From an archaeon (GTDB taxonomy: Archaea; Nanobdellota; Nanobdellia; Woesearchaeales; GW2011-AR15), in NCBI GenBank assembly GCA_018657065.1, contig JABHXU010000020.1, forward strand, positions 124,001 to 188,000: a DNA stretch of 64,000 nucleotides, written 5' to 3'. A program made the position numbers and the translations under genes. Below are positions 24,877-32,773 of the stretch, one piece after another; within the stretch, counting starts at the first letter, position 1; each line of letters starts with the position of its first letter. The notes under the pieces were generated by a model that had not been told where the DNA came from, did not search any database, and saw nothing but the letters and a program-made list of their open reading frames with translations.

Positions 24877-27084
24877 ATGAAAAAAATAACACTCGATATA
24901 ACTGGGATGCATTGTGCTAGTTGTTCCACTCTTATTAATAGGGCTTTTAGTAAAAAGCCAGGAATAATTAAATCAAATGTAAATTTATCAACAAATAAAG
25001 CAACTGTTGAATTTGATGAATCCAAATTAGATATTAAAAGTTTAATAGAAATAGTTAGAAGTAAAGGATATGATGCTGCAGTTGCATCAAAAACTCCTGA
25101 CTATGATAAAGATGCTAAAAAAAAAGCAAGGGAACTAAGAAATCTCAAATATGATTTTTATTTTGGGTTAATCTTTGCTGTTCCAGTATTTATACTTGGA
25201 ATGTTTTTTATGGGAATGCCTATGCTTCCAGGATTACCTGCATTTCCTTCAGTACCATATCAAGATATAATTATGTGGTTACTTGCAACACCTGTTCAAT
25301 TTATTGTTGGTGGACCAATGTATAAATCCGCATGGAAAGCTCTTAAAGGCCTTAGTGCAAATATGGACACATTAATAGTCATGGGAACTAGTGCTGCTTA
25401 TTTTTATAGTATATACGCAATTCTAAGCGGTCACGGGCATGTATACTTTGAAGCTTCAGCGGTATTAATTACAATAGTTGTGTTTGGAAGATTACTTGAA
25501 GCTAACGCAAAAGGGAAAACAAATGAAGCAATTAAAAGATTAATTGGTCTAAGACCTAAAACAGCTAATGTGATTAGAAATGGAAAAGAAATGGCAATTA
25601 AAGTTGATGACGTACAACTTGGAGACACAATAATTGTTAAACCGGGAGAAAAAATTCCTGTTGATGGAACAATTATTGAAGGCCATTCTTCAGTTGATGA
25701 AGCAATGGTTACAGGAGAAAGTATGCCTGTTGAAAAAAAGAAAGGAGATTCTGTTATTGGTGCAACAATCAATAAACATGGTAGTTTTAGATTTAAAGCA
25801 ACAAAGATTGGTGCAAATACTACTTTATCTCAGATAATTAAATTAATTGAAGATGCACAAGGAAGTAAAGCACCTATTCAAAGATTTGCTGATAATGTTG
25901 CAGCATACTTTGTTCCTGCAGTTTTAATTATTGCTCTACTTACCTTCTCATTTTGGATGGCAGCTTCAGGAGATTTTCAGTTCTCATTAATCACTGCTGT
26001 AGCTGTACTTGTTATTGCTTGTCCATGTGCTTTAGGACTTGCAACACCTACAGCAATAATGGTAGGAACAGGTAAAGGAGCTAAACATGGTATTTTAATT
26101 AAAGGTGGAGAAGCTCTTGAAACTGCTCACAGTGTAAAAAGTGTTGTTCTAGATAAAACAGGAACAATAACAAAAGGTGAACCTGAAGTAACTGACATCA
26201 TTCCATTTAATGGAGCAAATGAAAAAGAGTTACTTGAAATTGCTGCAAGTATAGAAAAAGATAGTGAACATCCTTTAGCAGAATCTATTGTTAAAAGAGG
26301 ACAAGAAGAAAAAATTGATTTCAAAAAAGTTACTCACTTTAAAGCAATTCCAGGACATGGAATCTCCGCTCATATTGAAAAAAATCAATATTTTTTTGGT
26401 AATATGAAATTAATGGATGATAATAATATTGAAGTGACTGGAAAAGAAAAAATTGAATCACTTGAAACTCAAGGTAAAACAGTAATGATGTTAGCTAAAA
26501 ATAAAAAATTAATTGGTGCTGTTGGTGTTGCTGATGTAATTAAACCTACTTCAAAAAAAGCTATTCATATGTTACATAAATTAGGTATAAAAGTTTACAT
26601 GATTACCGGTGACAATAAAAGAACTGCTAGTGCAATTGCGAAAAAAGTTGGTGTTGATAGATTTTTTGCAGAAGTTCTTCCTAAAGATAAAGCAACCCAT
26701 GTAAAAAACTTACAAAAATATGGGAAAGTTGCAATGGTAGGAGACGGAATCAATGATGCACCTGCATTAGCTCAAGCTGATATAGGAATTGCTATGGGTT
26801 CAGGAACTGACGTTGCAATGGAAACTGGAGATATAGTTTTAATGAAAGACGATTTAATGGATGTCGCGAAAGCAATTAAATTAAGTCGAATGACTATGTC
26901 TAAAATAAGACAAAATATGTTTTGGGCTTTATTTTATAACACACTAGGAATACCAGTTGCAGCAGGATTGTTATATCCTTTTACAGGAATGCTTCTTAAC
27001 CCAATGATTGCAGGAGCAGCTATGGCTTTTTCATCAGTTTCAGTTGTTAGCAATAGTTTACTTCTAAAGCTTAAGAAGCTTTAA
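24877..27084 (+). CDS. copA: Copper-exporting P1B-type ATPase CopA
   Basis: 735 residues. An N-terminal HMA domain has GMHCASC (about 9-15). There are eight membrane helices with the CPC ion site ([11 protein letters not shown]), the TGES loop (VTGESMPV), phosphorylation site DKTGTITKG, the SEHPLA motif and the hinge [20 protein letters not shown]. It hydrolyses ATP to expel Cu(I). The ATG at 24877 follows GGTGAT; an ATG at 24865 is possible. The ArsR gene immediately upstream is the likely metal-responsive control. Confidence 0.96.
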   Translation: MKKITLDITGMHCASCSTLINRAFSKKPGIIKSNVNLSTNKATVEFDESKLDIKSLIEIVRSKGYDAAVASKTPDYDKDAKKKARELRNLKYDFYFGLIFAVPVFILGMFFMGMPMLPGLPAFPSVPYQDIIMWLLATPVQFIVGGPMYKSAWKALKGLSANMDTLIVMGTSAAYFYSIYAILSGHGHVYFEASAVLITIVVFGRLLEANAKGKTNEAIKRLIGLRPKTANVIRNGKEMAIKVDDVQLGDTIIVKPGEKIPVDGTIIEGHSSVDEAMVTGESMPVEKKKGDSVIGATINKHGSFRFKATKIGANTTLSQIIKLIEDAQGSKAPIQRFADNVAAYFVPAVLIIALLTFSFWMAASGDFQFSLITAVAVLVIACPCALGLATPTAIMVGTGKGAKHGILIKGGEALETAHSVKSVVLDKTGTITKGEPEVTDIIPFNGANEKELLEIAASIEKDSEHPLAESIVKRGQEEKIDFKKVTHFKAIPGHGISAHIEKNQYFFGNMKLMDDNNIEVTGKEKIESLETQGKTVMMLAKNKKLIGAVGVADVIKPTSKKAIHMLHKLGIKVYMITGDNKRTASAIAKKVGVDRFFAEVLPKDKATHVKNLQKYGKVAMVGDGINDAPALAQADIGIAMGSGTDVAMETGDIVLMKDDLMDVAKAIKLSRMTMSKIRQNMFWALFYNTLGIPVAAGLLYPFTGMLLNPMIAGAAMAFSSVSVVSNSLLLKLKKL

Positions 27085-27105
27085 TTTTCTTTTTTTTCTT
27101 ATTAT
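27066..27105 (+). terminator. Hairpin plus T-tract ending the copper operon
   Basis: AAAGCTT-AAG-AAGCTTT (27066-27082) straddles the copA stop and is followed by a long T-rich run to about 27105. The arrangement looks like a bacterial intrinsic terminator; archaeal polymerase would need only the T-tract. Confidence 0.6.
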
Positions 27106-27141
27106 AATGTTTAATCCTATAAACAAAAAATTTTACTTTTT

Positions 27142-28743
27142 CTATTGATAATCTGTCGAAATGAATTTAGGAGTTATATAATTAACAGGAAGTATAAAAG
27201 ATCTGTATAAAATTGTAAATATATTTCTTTTTCCTTTAACTTTATACAAAATAAAATCATTTCCATTACAATTATGTTTGGGTTCTTGTTCTAAATCTAG
27301 ATAATTCAAAACTTTATTTGTTCTAAAAAAAACATTGTCTCCTGCCATCTTATAGAATTGACTGTCATAAACTAAATATATGTTTTTTGAAAAATCTAAA
27401 TCAGAAATTTTTGAAGTTGCTAATAAATCATTGATATATAATATATAATTGCTTGAAGATATATTTGGAAATAGAGATTCAGATTTAAATATGATAATCG
27501 AATTTTTAATTATACAATTGTTAATAACTTTGAATTGAGAATGATAATTTATTGGTACAATTAATTCATTTGAAAATTTTTCATCACTTATAAAGTACCG
27601 CTTATTTAACTCAATTAAATGAATAGTTGATAAAATCAAAAAACAAACAATAAAAAAAATTGAAATTATATTATCAATTTTATCTTTTGAAGAAAACCCT
27701 TTTTCAATAATATTAGCAATTAGTAATGTTAATAGAGAACTTGAAACCAAAAAGTGTCTAGGTGAAAAATCCCAAGTGATCATTAATAAAGGTGTAAAAA
27801 CAAAAATTAAAATAAGGAGTATGAAATGATTTTTGTTCCATTTTATGTTCTTTCTTAAAACTAAAAAAAGAACAGGTATAATGAGTATTAGATTATTAAA
27901 AGGTTGAATAAAATTTAAATTTGATATATTAACTAAAAAATAAGACAATTTGGATTTTAAAGGTAAAAAGCTTTCATAATTTTTAGCATGTATTAGAGAT
28001 ATTAATAGTAAAATAATTACAAATAGTCCAAAAGCCAATATTTTCATCCTTTTTAATGTTCTCAAATTTTTTGAGAAAAAGATAAAAACAACAAAAATTA
28101 AAACTGCAAAAATTGCATTTTCTCTTCTTGAAAATACATTAAGAAAAGCCAATAAAAGAGACAAAGTAAACAAATATTGTTTATTTTCTTTCATATACCT
28201 AAACAAAAAATAAATTTGTAAAAGCAAATAAAAAAATGGAATTATGATAAAATATATGTTTGTCGAAAAAAAAATTTGATTTGGATTTAGTGCTAAAAAA
28301 AATGCAGCCAAGTATCCAATTTCTTTATTAAACAATTCCTTCCCTAATAAAAATATCAATACTAAAACCAAAATAGAATGAATAAATACAAAAAAATTTA
28401 AAATTATTGAGTTTGCAAACAATAATCCTAAGACACTATAGTTTGTAGCAATAATTGGACTTTCTCGAAATGTTTTAGAAGAATTTATTAGATCTAAGTT
28501 TTTTTGTTCAAAAAAATATTCAAGAGTTTGACTTTCACCTTGAAAAGAACTCTTCAAAAAAGGTGCAATAATTACTCTTAATAATATTCCAACCACAATA
28601 ATACCGACTAGTATTTTGTCTTTGGTAATATTTTGAAATATTTTTTTTCCATTTTTTATTACTACGATCAAAAAAACAAGTTCAACAACTAAAAGAATAT
28701 AAGGAATAAGAAAAATTGAGTTATCAAACATAAAACGAATCAT
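27142..28743 (-). CDS. Polytopic glycosyltransferase-like membrane protein
   Basis: 533 residues with about eleven membrane helices and a C-terminal non-membrane domain (about 400-533). The first outer loop after helix 2 carries an acidic residue (FQGESQTLEYFF), and a later loop has NPNQIFFSTNIYF and FSRRENAIF. This layout fits the GT-C fold of PMT/ArnT enzymes, which transfer sugars from lipid carriers to proteins or lipids. The canonical DE or DD pair is not clear, so the assignment is moderate. A small four-helix protein is encoded 23 bases upstream. Confidence 0.65.
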   Translation of the reverse strand: MIRFMFDNSIFLIPYILLVVELVFLIVVIKNGKKIFQNITKDKILVGIIVVGILLRVIIAPFLKSSFQGESQTLEYFFEQKNLDLINSSKTFRESPIIATNYSVLGLLFANSIILNFFVFIHSILVLVLIFLLGKELFNKEIGYLAAFFLALNPNQIFFSTNIYFIIIPFFYLLLQIYFLFRYMKENKQYLFTLSLLLAFLNVFSRRENAIFAVLIFVVFIFFSKNLRTLKRMKILAFGLFVIILLLISLIHAKNYESFLPLKSKLSYFLVNISNLNFIQPFNNLILIIPVLFLVLRKNIKWNKNHFILLILIFVFTPLLMITWDFSPRHFLVSSSLLTLLIANIIEKGFSSKDKIDNIISIFFIVCFLILSTIHLIELNKRYFISDEKFSNELIVPINYHSQFKVINNCIIKNSIIIFKSESLFPNISSSNYILYINDLLATSKISDLDFSKNIYLVYDSQFYKMAGDNVFFRTNKVLNYLDLEQEPKHNCNGNDFILYKVKGKRNIFTILYRSFILPVNYITPKFISTDYQ

Positions 28744-28766
28744 AATTGCAATTAATATAAGCTCAA

Positions 28767-29108
28767 TTAAATATTTTTCTTTGAAAAATAGCTTAAAATA
28801 AATAATACACCTGCTATTAATGGTGGAAAACTAACTATTAAAAACACAATCAAATCCTGATAAGTTTTAAAAAAGATAATTGTAATTAGTCCAAATATTG
28901 TAATAAATAATCCTCCAATAAATTCTTTTTTCCAAGCAAGATATACAAACATGCCTAAAAATAACCATGGGATTGTATTAGGACTATTGAGAATTATTCC
29001 CCCTATACCTCCTCCAAGTTGTTCTGATCCAGAAATCAATGCAAATACAAAAAACAATGATGCATGGATTGCTGACAAGTATCTTGCAATAGTTCTATAT
29101 ATTCTCAC
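28767..29108 (-). CDS. Small four-helix membrane protein
   Basis: 113 residues from a GTG start, with four helices. Short motifs (GGGIGGIILNSPNTIPW, YLAWKKEFIGG) suggest a conserved small family, but I cannot name it. It probably forms a transcript with the glycosyltransferase-like gene downstream. It is divergent from the VKOR-like gene across a 62-base promoter region. Confidence 0.55.
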   Translation of the reverse strand: MRIYRTIARYLSAIHASLFFVFALISGSEQLGGGIGGIILNSPNTIPWLFLGMFVYLAWKKEFIGGLFITIFGLITIIFFKTYQDLIVFLIVSFPPLIAGVLFILSYFSKKNI

Positions 29109-29170
29109 AAAAAATAAAATAATGTTTAGATATAATAATTTTTTTATATCAGTGCATATATTTGCTATCT

Positions 29171-29560
29171 ATGGTTTATGTTTATATGGGAATTACTGGA
29201 ATTATTCTTTGCTTTTATTTAATTTACATAAGAAATAAAAAAATTGAAAATAATGATTATAAACCAATATGTGATTTTAATGACAAAATAAATTGTTCAA
29301 AATTGTTAATTTCTAAGGACTATCAAATACTACGTCTACCTTTTCCTTTGATCTATATTGTTTTTTTTTTAATTGCAACTGTAATGTCTATTTTTAGATA
29401 CGCTCATTACTTGTTTTATGTTTTTATTCCTATTGTCCTTATCTCAGTTATAATGTTAATCAAATTTATTAGAAAAAAATCATATTGTCTAATATACTTT
29501 CTAATTTTTATGCAAACTTTAGTTATTTTTCTAGGAAGCTTAATTTGGGAAATTATATAA
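29171..29560 (+). CDS. VKOR-family protein lacking one catalytic Cys
   Basis: 129 residues with about four helices. The loop pair of vitamin K epoxide reductases is present: PICDFNDKINCSKLL, with C34 and C42 and the conserved Ser. The membrane CxxC is CLIY (C106 to Y109), so the second Cys is Tyr. VKOR proteins reoxidise disulfide-forming partners using quinones. Without the full CxxC this one could be inactive, act with one Cys, or bind quinone only. ATG 29171 is preferred over TTG 29162. The codon is TAC, one transition from TGC. Confidence 0.75.
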   Translation: MVYVYMGITGIILCFYLIYIRNKKIENNDYKPICDFNDKINCSKLLISKDYQILRLPFPLIYIVFFLIATVMSIFRYAHYLFYVFIPIVLISVIMLIKFIRKKSYCLIYFLIFMQTLVIFLGSLIWEII

Positions 29561-29588
29561 AGTTCCATAAATTAAAATCTGATAGTTA

Positions 29589-30026
29589 ATGAAAAATATG
29601 AAAACACTAATTGGAATTGGACTTGTATTGATTTCAACTTTATGCTATGCTTTAATTACTCCTTTAATAAAAAAAGCTTCAGCAGATTTTGGCCCATTTA
29701 CTGAAATTGCTATTTCAATGACTGTTCTTACAACTATAGCAATTTTAATGGCATTTATTACTGAAGATATGGCAAATATTAATTTTATAAAATCTCAAAA
29801 ATCAATTATTCTTTTACTTGTTGTTGGAGTTGTAAACGCTATTGGTTTTTATTTAGCAATTAGAGGTTTTAAGTATATGAAAATCTGGCAACAACAAATG
29901 TTTGGAATTTTAACACCAATTTTATCAGGTATTTTTGCGTTTTTTATTCTAGGAGAAAAAATGAGTTTAAGAATATTTATTTCATTAGCCTTAATGGCTG
30001 CAGGTATTGCTGTAGCTTTTATCTAA
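29589..30026 (+). CDS. Half-size EamA/DMT transporter
   Basis: 145 residues, one EamA repeat of five helices ending FGILTPILSGIFAFFILGEKMSLRIFISLALMAAGI. Normal DMT exporters have two such repeats in 280-300 residues, as in the two full-size members at 38755 and 41482. A half-size protein must work as a dimer, like the SMR proteins. Its substrate is unknown. It follows the VKOR-like gene after 28 bases. Confidence 0.85.
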   Translation: MKNMKTLIGIGLVLISTLCYALITPLIKKASADFGPFTEIAISMTVLTTIAILMAFITEDMANINFIKSQKSIILLLVVGVVNAIGFYLAIRGFKYMKIWQQQMFGILTPILSGIFAFFILGEKMSLRIFISLALMAAGIAVAFI

Positions 30027-30745
30027 TTAATTTTTCTAATGAAGCTTAAGAAACCTGAATGACCTATTTGCTGAGATCTTGGTCTAACTTTTCGAAGTTT
30101 TACTTCCCACTGTCTCTCAATTACTTCACAAGTTTTTAGATAAACAAAATCTTTATCTAAAGCTTCAATAAAATCCATAACTTGAGGTACTGTAGGACTA
30201 TAAGAAACTAAAAATCCTCCTGGTTTTAATGATTTTTTTGCTACTTCAACTAATTCCCAAGGATCAGGTAAATCTAAAATAATAATATCTACATTTTTTT
30301 CATCAAAGCCTAGTTTAGCATCTTTATTTTTTAGTTTCATATTTTTAATTCCTAAAAATTCAATATTACCTTTAACTAAATTATAGAAATCTTCTCTAAT
30401 CTCATATGAATAAACTTTTTTACATATTTTTGCTAAAAAAGTTCCTACAGCTCCACTTCCTGCACCACTTTCAATAACAATACTATCTTTATTTATACCA
30501 GTTTCAGTTATAATTAATCCTAAATCTTTTTTAGGAATAATTTGAGCTTGTCTTTTTATTTTATTATATAAGTCAATAAAATCAGCATCAATCACAATAA
30601 ATGATTTACCAGTATTACTCTTAATAACTTCTCCAGGTTTTGCTTTTTTAATATCAGCTGATTTCAAAAAACCAAATTGAGTATGATAGTCTTTAGATTC
30701 ATCTCTAACTAAATATTTTCTATCTTTGAATAATAAGATTTTCAT
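30023..30745 (-). CDS. trmI: tRNA (adenine-57/58-N1) methyltransferase TrmI
   Basis: 240 residues. An N-terminal small beta domain (about 1-70) is followed by a SAM-binding Rossmann domain with VIESGAGSGAVGTFLA (motif I, about 94), DIIILDLPDPWE (motif IV, about 153) and the ending RKVRPRSQQIGHSGFLSFIRK typical of archaeal TrmI. It makes m1A in the T-loop of tRNA as a tetramer. Its last bases overlap the transporter gene. Confidence 0.93.
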   Translation of the reverse strand: MKILLFKDRKYLVRDESKDYHTQFGFLKSADIKKAKPGEVIKSNTGKSFIVIDADFIDLYNKIKRQAQIIPKKDLGLIITETGINKDSIVIESGAGSGAVGTFLAKICKKVYSYEIREDFYNLVKGNIEFLGIKNMKLKNKDAKLGFDEKNVDIIILDLPDPWELVEVAKKSLKPGGFLVSYSPTVPQVMDFIEALDKDFVYLKTCEVIERQWEVKLRKVRPRSQQIGHSGFLSFIRKIN

Positions 30746-30790
30746 TATAAAAAAGAAACAAAGTGTTGGTTATAAATGTAATTATTAATA

Positions 30791-31429
30791 TTAAACTACT
30801 GATGTTTCAAATCTTGGACTAAATCTTGACGTGTATCCTAATATCTCTTCTCCACTCAATACGGGTTGCGACCCAACAATTTTGTACAATGGTTTTTCTT
30901 GAAGTTCTACGTCTCCTTCAAATTCTCCTTCCCACATAAACACAAATGGCTCGATAGGTGTTTTACTCAAATATTTTGGGTTAAAGGAATCTGAAATTAA
31001 TAAAAACTCCGAGCTATCATGTCCCCACTCTTTTTTTGGATCATAATTACCCATTCCTGCTGCAACGTATAATTTTGCAAATTCTCTAACCTCCTCTTCA
31101 TAAAAGTTAAATTCAAAAGCATCTCCATCATCATTAGCCAATCTATCTTGAAGATCTACTAATACTTCTCTATTAATATCATATTTATTTTGTCACTCCG
31201 CTGCAGAAGCATCAAGCTTGTCTCTTAATCTTCTCCCCCAGGAATCTGTGGGACTTTGAAATCCATCAAAATCTATAACTCCATCATATAATATTTCATT
31301 GTGTGATCCTGAATAAGGAGGTGAATGTCTTGTTGGAAAAAAATTAAATATTGCAAAAAAGAGATCTGTTGCTACATCACGATTATACACATCAATTTGG
31401 GCATCCTCTTGATTAATTTTTCCAAACAT
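30791..31429 (-). pseudogene. Unknown soluble protein interrupted by one in-frame UGA
   Basis: Reading from ATG 31429 gives 78 residues, TGA at 31193-31195, then 133 more codons in the same frame to the natural stop: 212 positions. The 17 codons after the UGA read on as normal protein (QNKYDINREVLVDLQDRL). The protein is acidic, with no membrane segment or known domain. The promoter is intact (TTTATAAAT at 31452-31460, 27 bases before the ATG). The residue before the UGA is Glu, as in the HAD gene at 2852. It may be a recent nonsense mutation, a sequence error, or recoding. Confidence 0.65.
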
Positions 31430-31451
31430 TATACTGAGTTAACAAATAGTG

Positions 31452-31460
31452 TTTATAAAT
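31452..31460 (-). promoter_or_regulatory. TATA box of the UGA-interrupted gene
   Basis: TTTATAAAT is centred about 27 bases before ATG 31429, leaderless spacing. Its intact state indicates that the gene behind it was recently functional or still is. Confidence 0.6.
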
Positions 31461-31495
31461 CTTTCTGTTTTTACTACTATTTAGTGAGAATAAAA

Positions 31496-32266
31496 TCACT
31501 CATTAATTTTCTTAAAATATTCTTTAATTACGTCTTTATGTTCTGTAGGTATTCCTTCTTCATAAACTTCTTGCGCTGCGCCTTTTATTTCCTCAGGATA
31601 ATGTCCACCATAATCATTCTTTTCAGGTTGTCCAATTTCAGAAATATCTAATTCAGTATTATATGTATCAATTGTTACATTATTTTCTTTTGACCCAAGT
31701 CCAATTAATCTAGGATCTTTTAACCAAGGTCTATCAAATATTTCATCTCTTTTTTCAAAAATATTATCAACTATTGCTCCTGCTCTTCTATAAACTTCAG
31801 ATTTTTGTACTTGAAGTTTAACTTCATATATATCTACTCCATATGCTGCCAATGAGAGCACTGTTGTTAGTGCAATACATATGACAAATATCTTAATTGT
31901 TAATTTTTTAGGATTTAAGTATGCGTTCACATCAACTCGTTTCATTCTTTTAAAAATATCATAATGTAAGCTATCAATGACAGGATTACTTCTCTTTTGA
32001 TAATCAAAACTAGTTCTAAGTCTTTCTTTTAAATCTGGATATTTATCTTCTAAAAGCAATATTTTATTTTGTTTTGATTTTAAATAAAAACTACGAATAA
32101 ATACGATAACTGCAAAAATAATTGAAAAATAATATTCCAGTCTATAAAAATAAACAAAAATATAACTAAGTCCAAATGCAGCTAAACCTGTTAGTGCAGC
32201 ATCAAAAAAACTAATAATTAATGTTGTAAATAATAATTCGTGATAGAGTTTTTTAATATTTATCAT
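31496..32266 (-). CDS. Membrane protein of the VWA cluster
   Basis: 256 residues from ATG 32266 (upstream in-frame ATG at 32284 overlaps the previous gene). Three hydrophobic segments lie at about 12-35, 40-57 and 123-143, with a charged loop between (LLLEDKYPDLKERLRTSFDY). The KYPDLKERLRTSxD motif resembles DUF4175/DUF7502-type proteins that accompany BatA and VWA genes in haloarchaea. The C-terminal 110 residues are probably outside the cell. It is the last gene of the four-gene cluster. Confidence 0.65.
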   Translation of the reverse strand: MINIKKLYHELLFTTLIISFFDAALTGLAAFGLSYIFVYFYRLEYYFSIIFAVIVFIRSFYLKSKQNKILLLEDKYPDLKERLRTSFDYQKRSNPVIDSLHYDIFKRMKRVDVNAYLNPKKLTIKIFVICIALTTVLSLAAYGVDIYEVKLQVQKSEVYRRAGAIVDNIFEKRDEIFDRPWLKDPRLIGLGSKENNVTIDTYNTELDISEIGQPEKNDYGGHYPEEIKGAAQEVYEEGIPTEHKDVIKEYFKKINE

Positions 32267-32267
32267 T

Positions 32268-32771
32268 TTAATTATAATCTTCACAATCTGAAAGATTTAG
32301 ATCTTCAACGTCATTATCATTACAAATATCTTCAACATCATCTAAAACATCTTCCAAAGTAGAGTTAAGTTTTGCCATGTCTATTTGCAAGTCTCTAACA
32401 TCATCTTCTAAATTTTCAATATCAATTTTTGATTCTATTAAGTCGTCCTTAGTATCTTCTAATTCTGTTTTTAAATCCTTTTTCTCACTTTCAAGTTCAT
32501 CTCGTTCATCTTTTAGATTAACAAATTGGCCAGATAAATTTTCTTCTCTTTTGACTTGGACATTTAATGAGTCAGACAATGAAGAAAGATTTGTTGAAAA
32601 TCTAGAAATTGTCTGTGTTAAATCTTCAATTTCAACTCTTCGTTCTCTTAAATTGTCATTTAATCTTGTTAGTGATTTTTGATAAATAATCATCGTTGAA
32701 CTAAAAAAAACAATACTTACTATAAGCAATAAAAATAGTACCAAAGTTGTTCTTTTATTAACATAAGCCAT
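32268..32771 (-). CDS. Anchored coiled-coil protein of the VWA cluster
   Basis: 167 residues. One membrane helix (about 9-29) is followed by a continuous coiled coil (about 32-145, heptads of L/I/V with E/K/D) and an acidic tail with two Cys (DICNDND, LSDCED). It has a probable N-in topology, with the coil outside. It lies three bases after the 783-residue VWA protein and overlaps the next gene, so the four are one operon. It may be a spacer or clamp for a VWA complex. Confidence 0.65.
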   Translation of the reverse strand: MAYVNKRTTLVLFLLLIVSIVFFSSTMIIYQKSLTRLNDNLRERRVEIEDLTQTISRFSTNLSSLSDSLNVQVKREENLSGQFVNLKDERDELESEKKDLKTELEDTKDDLIESKIDIENLEDDVRDLQIDMAKLNSTLEDVLDDVEDICNDNDVEDLNLSDCEDYN

Positions 32772-32773
32772 CT

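Noticed and set aside
2852..31429. Genome-wide UGA reassignment to Trp or Gly
   Set aside because: Many genes here end in TGA and would run into or out of frame with their coupled neighbours, so UGA is a working stop codon.
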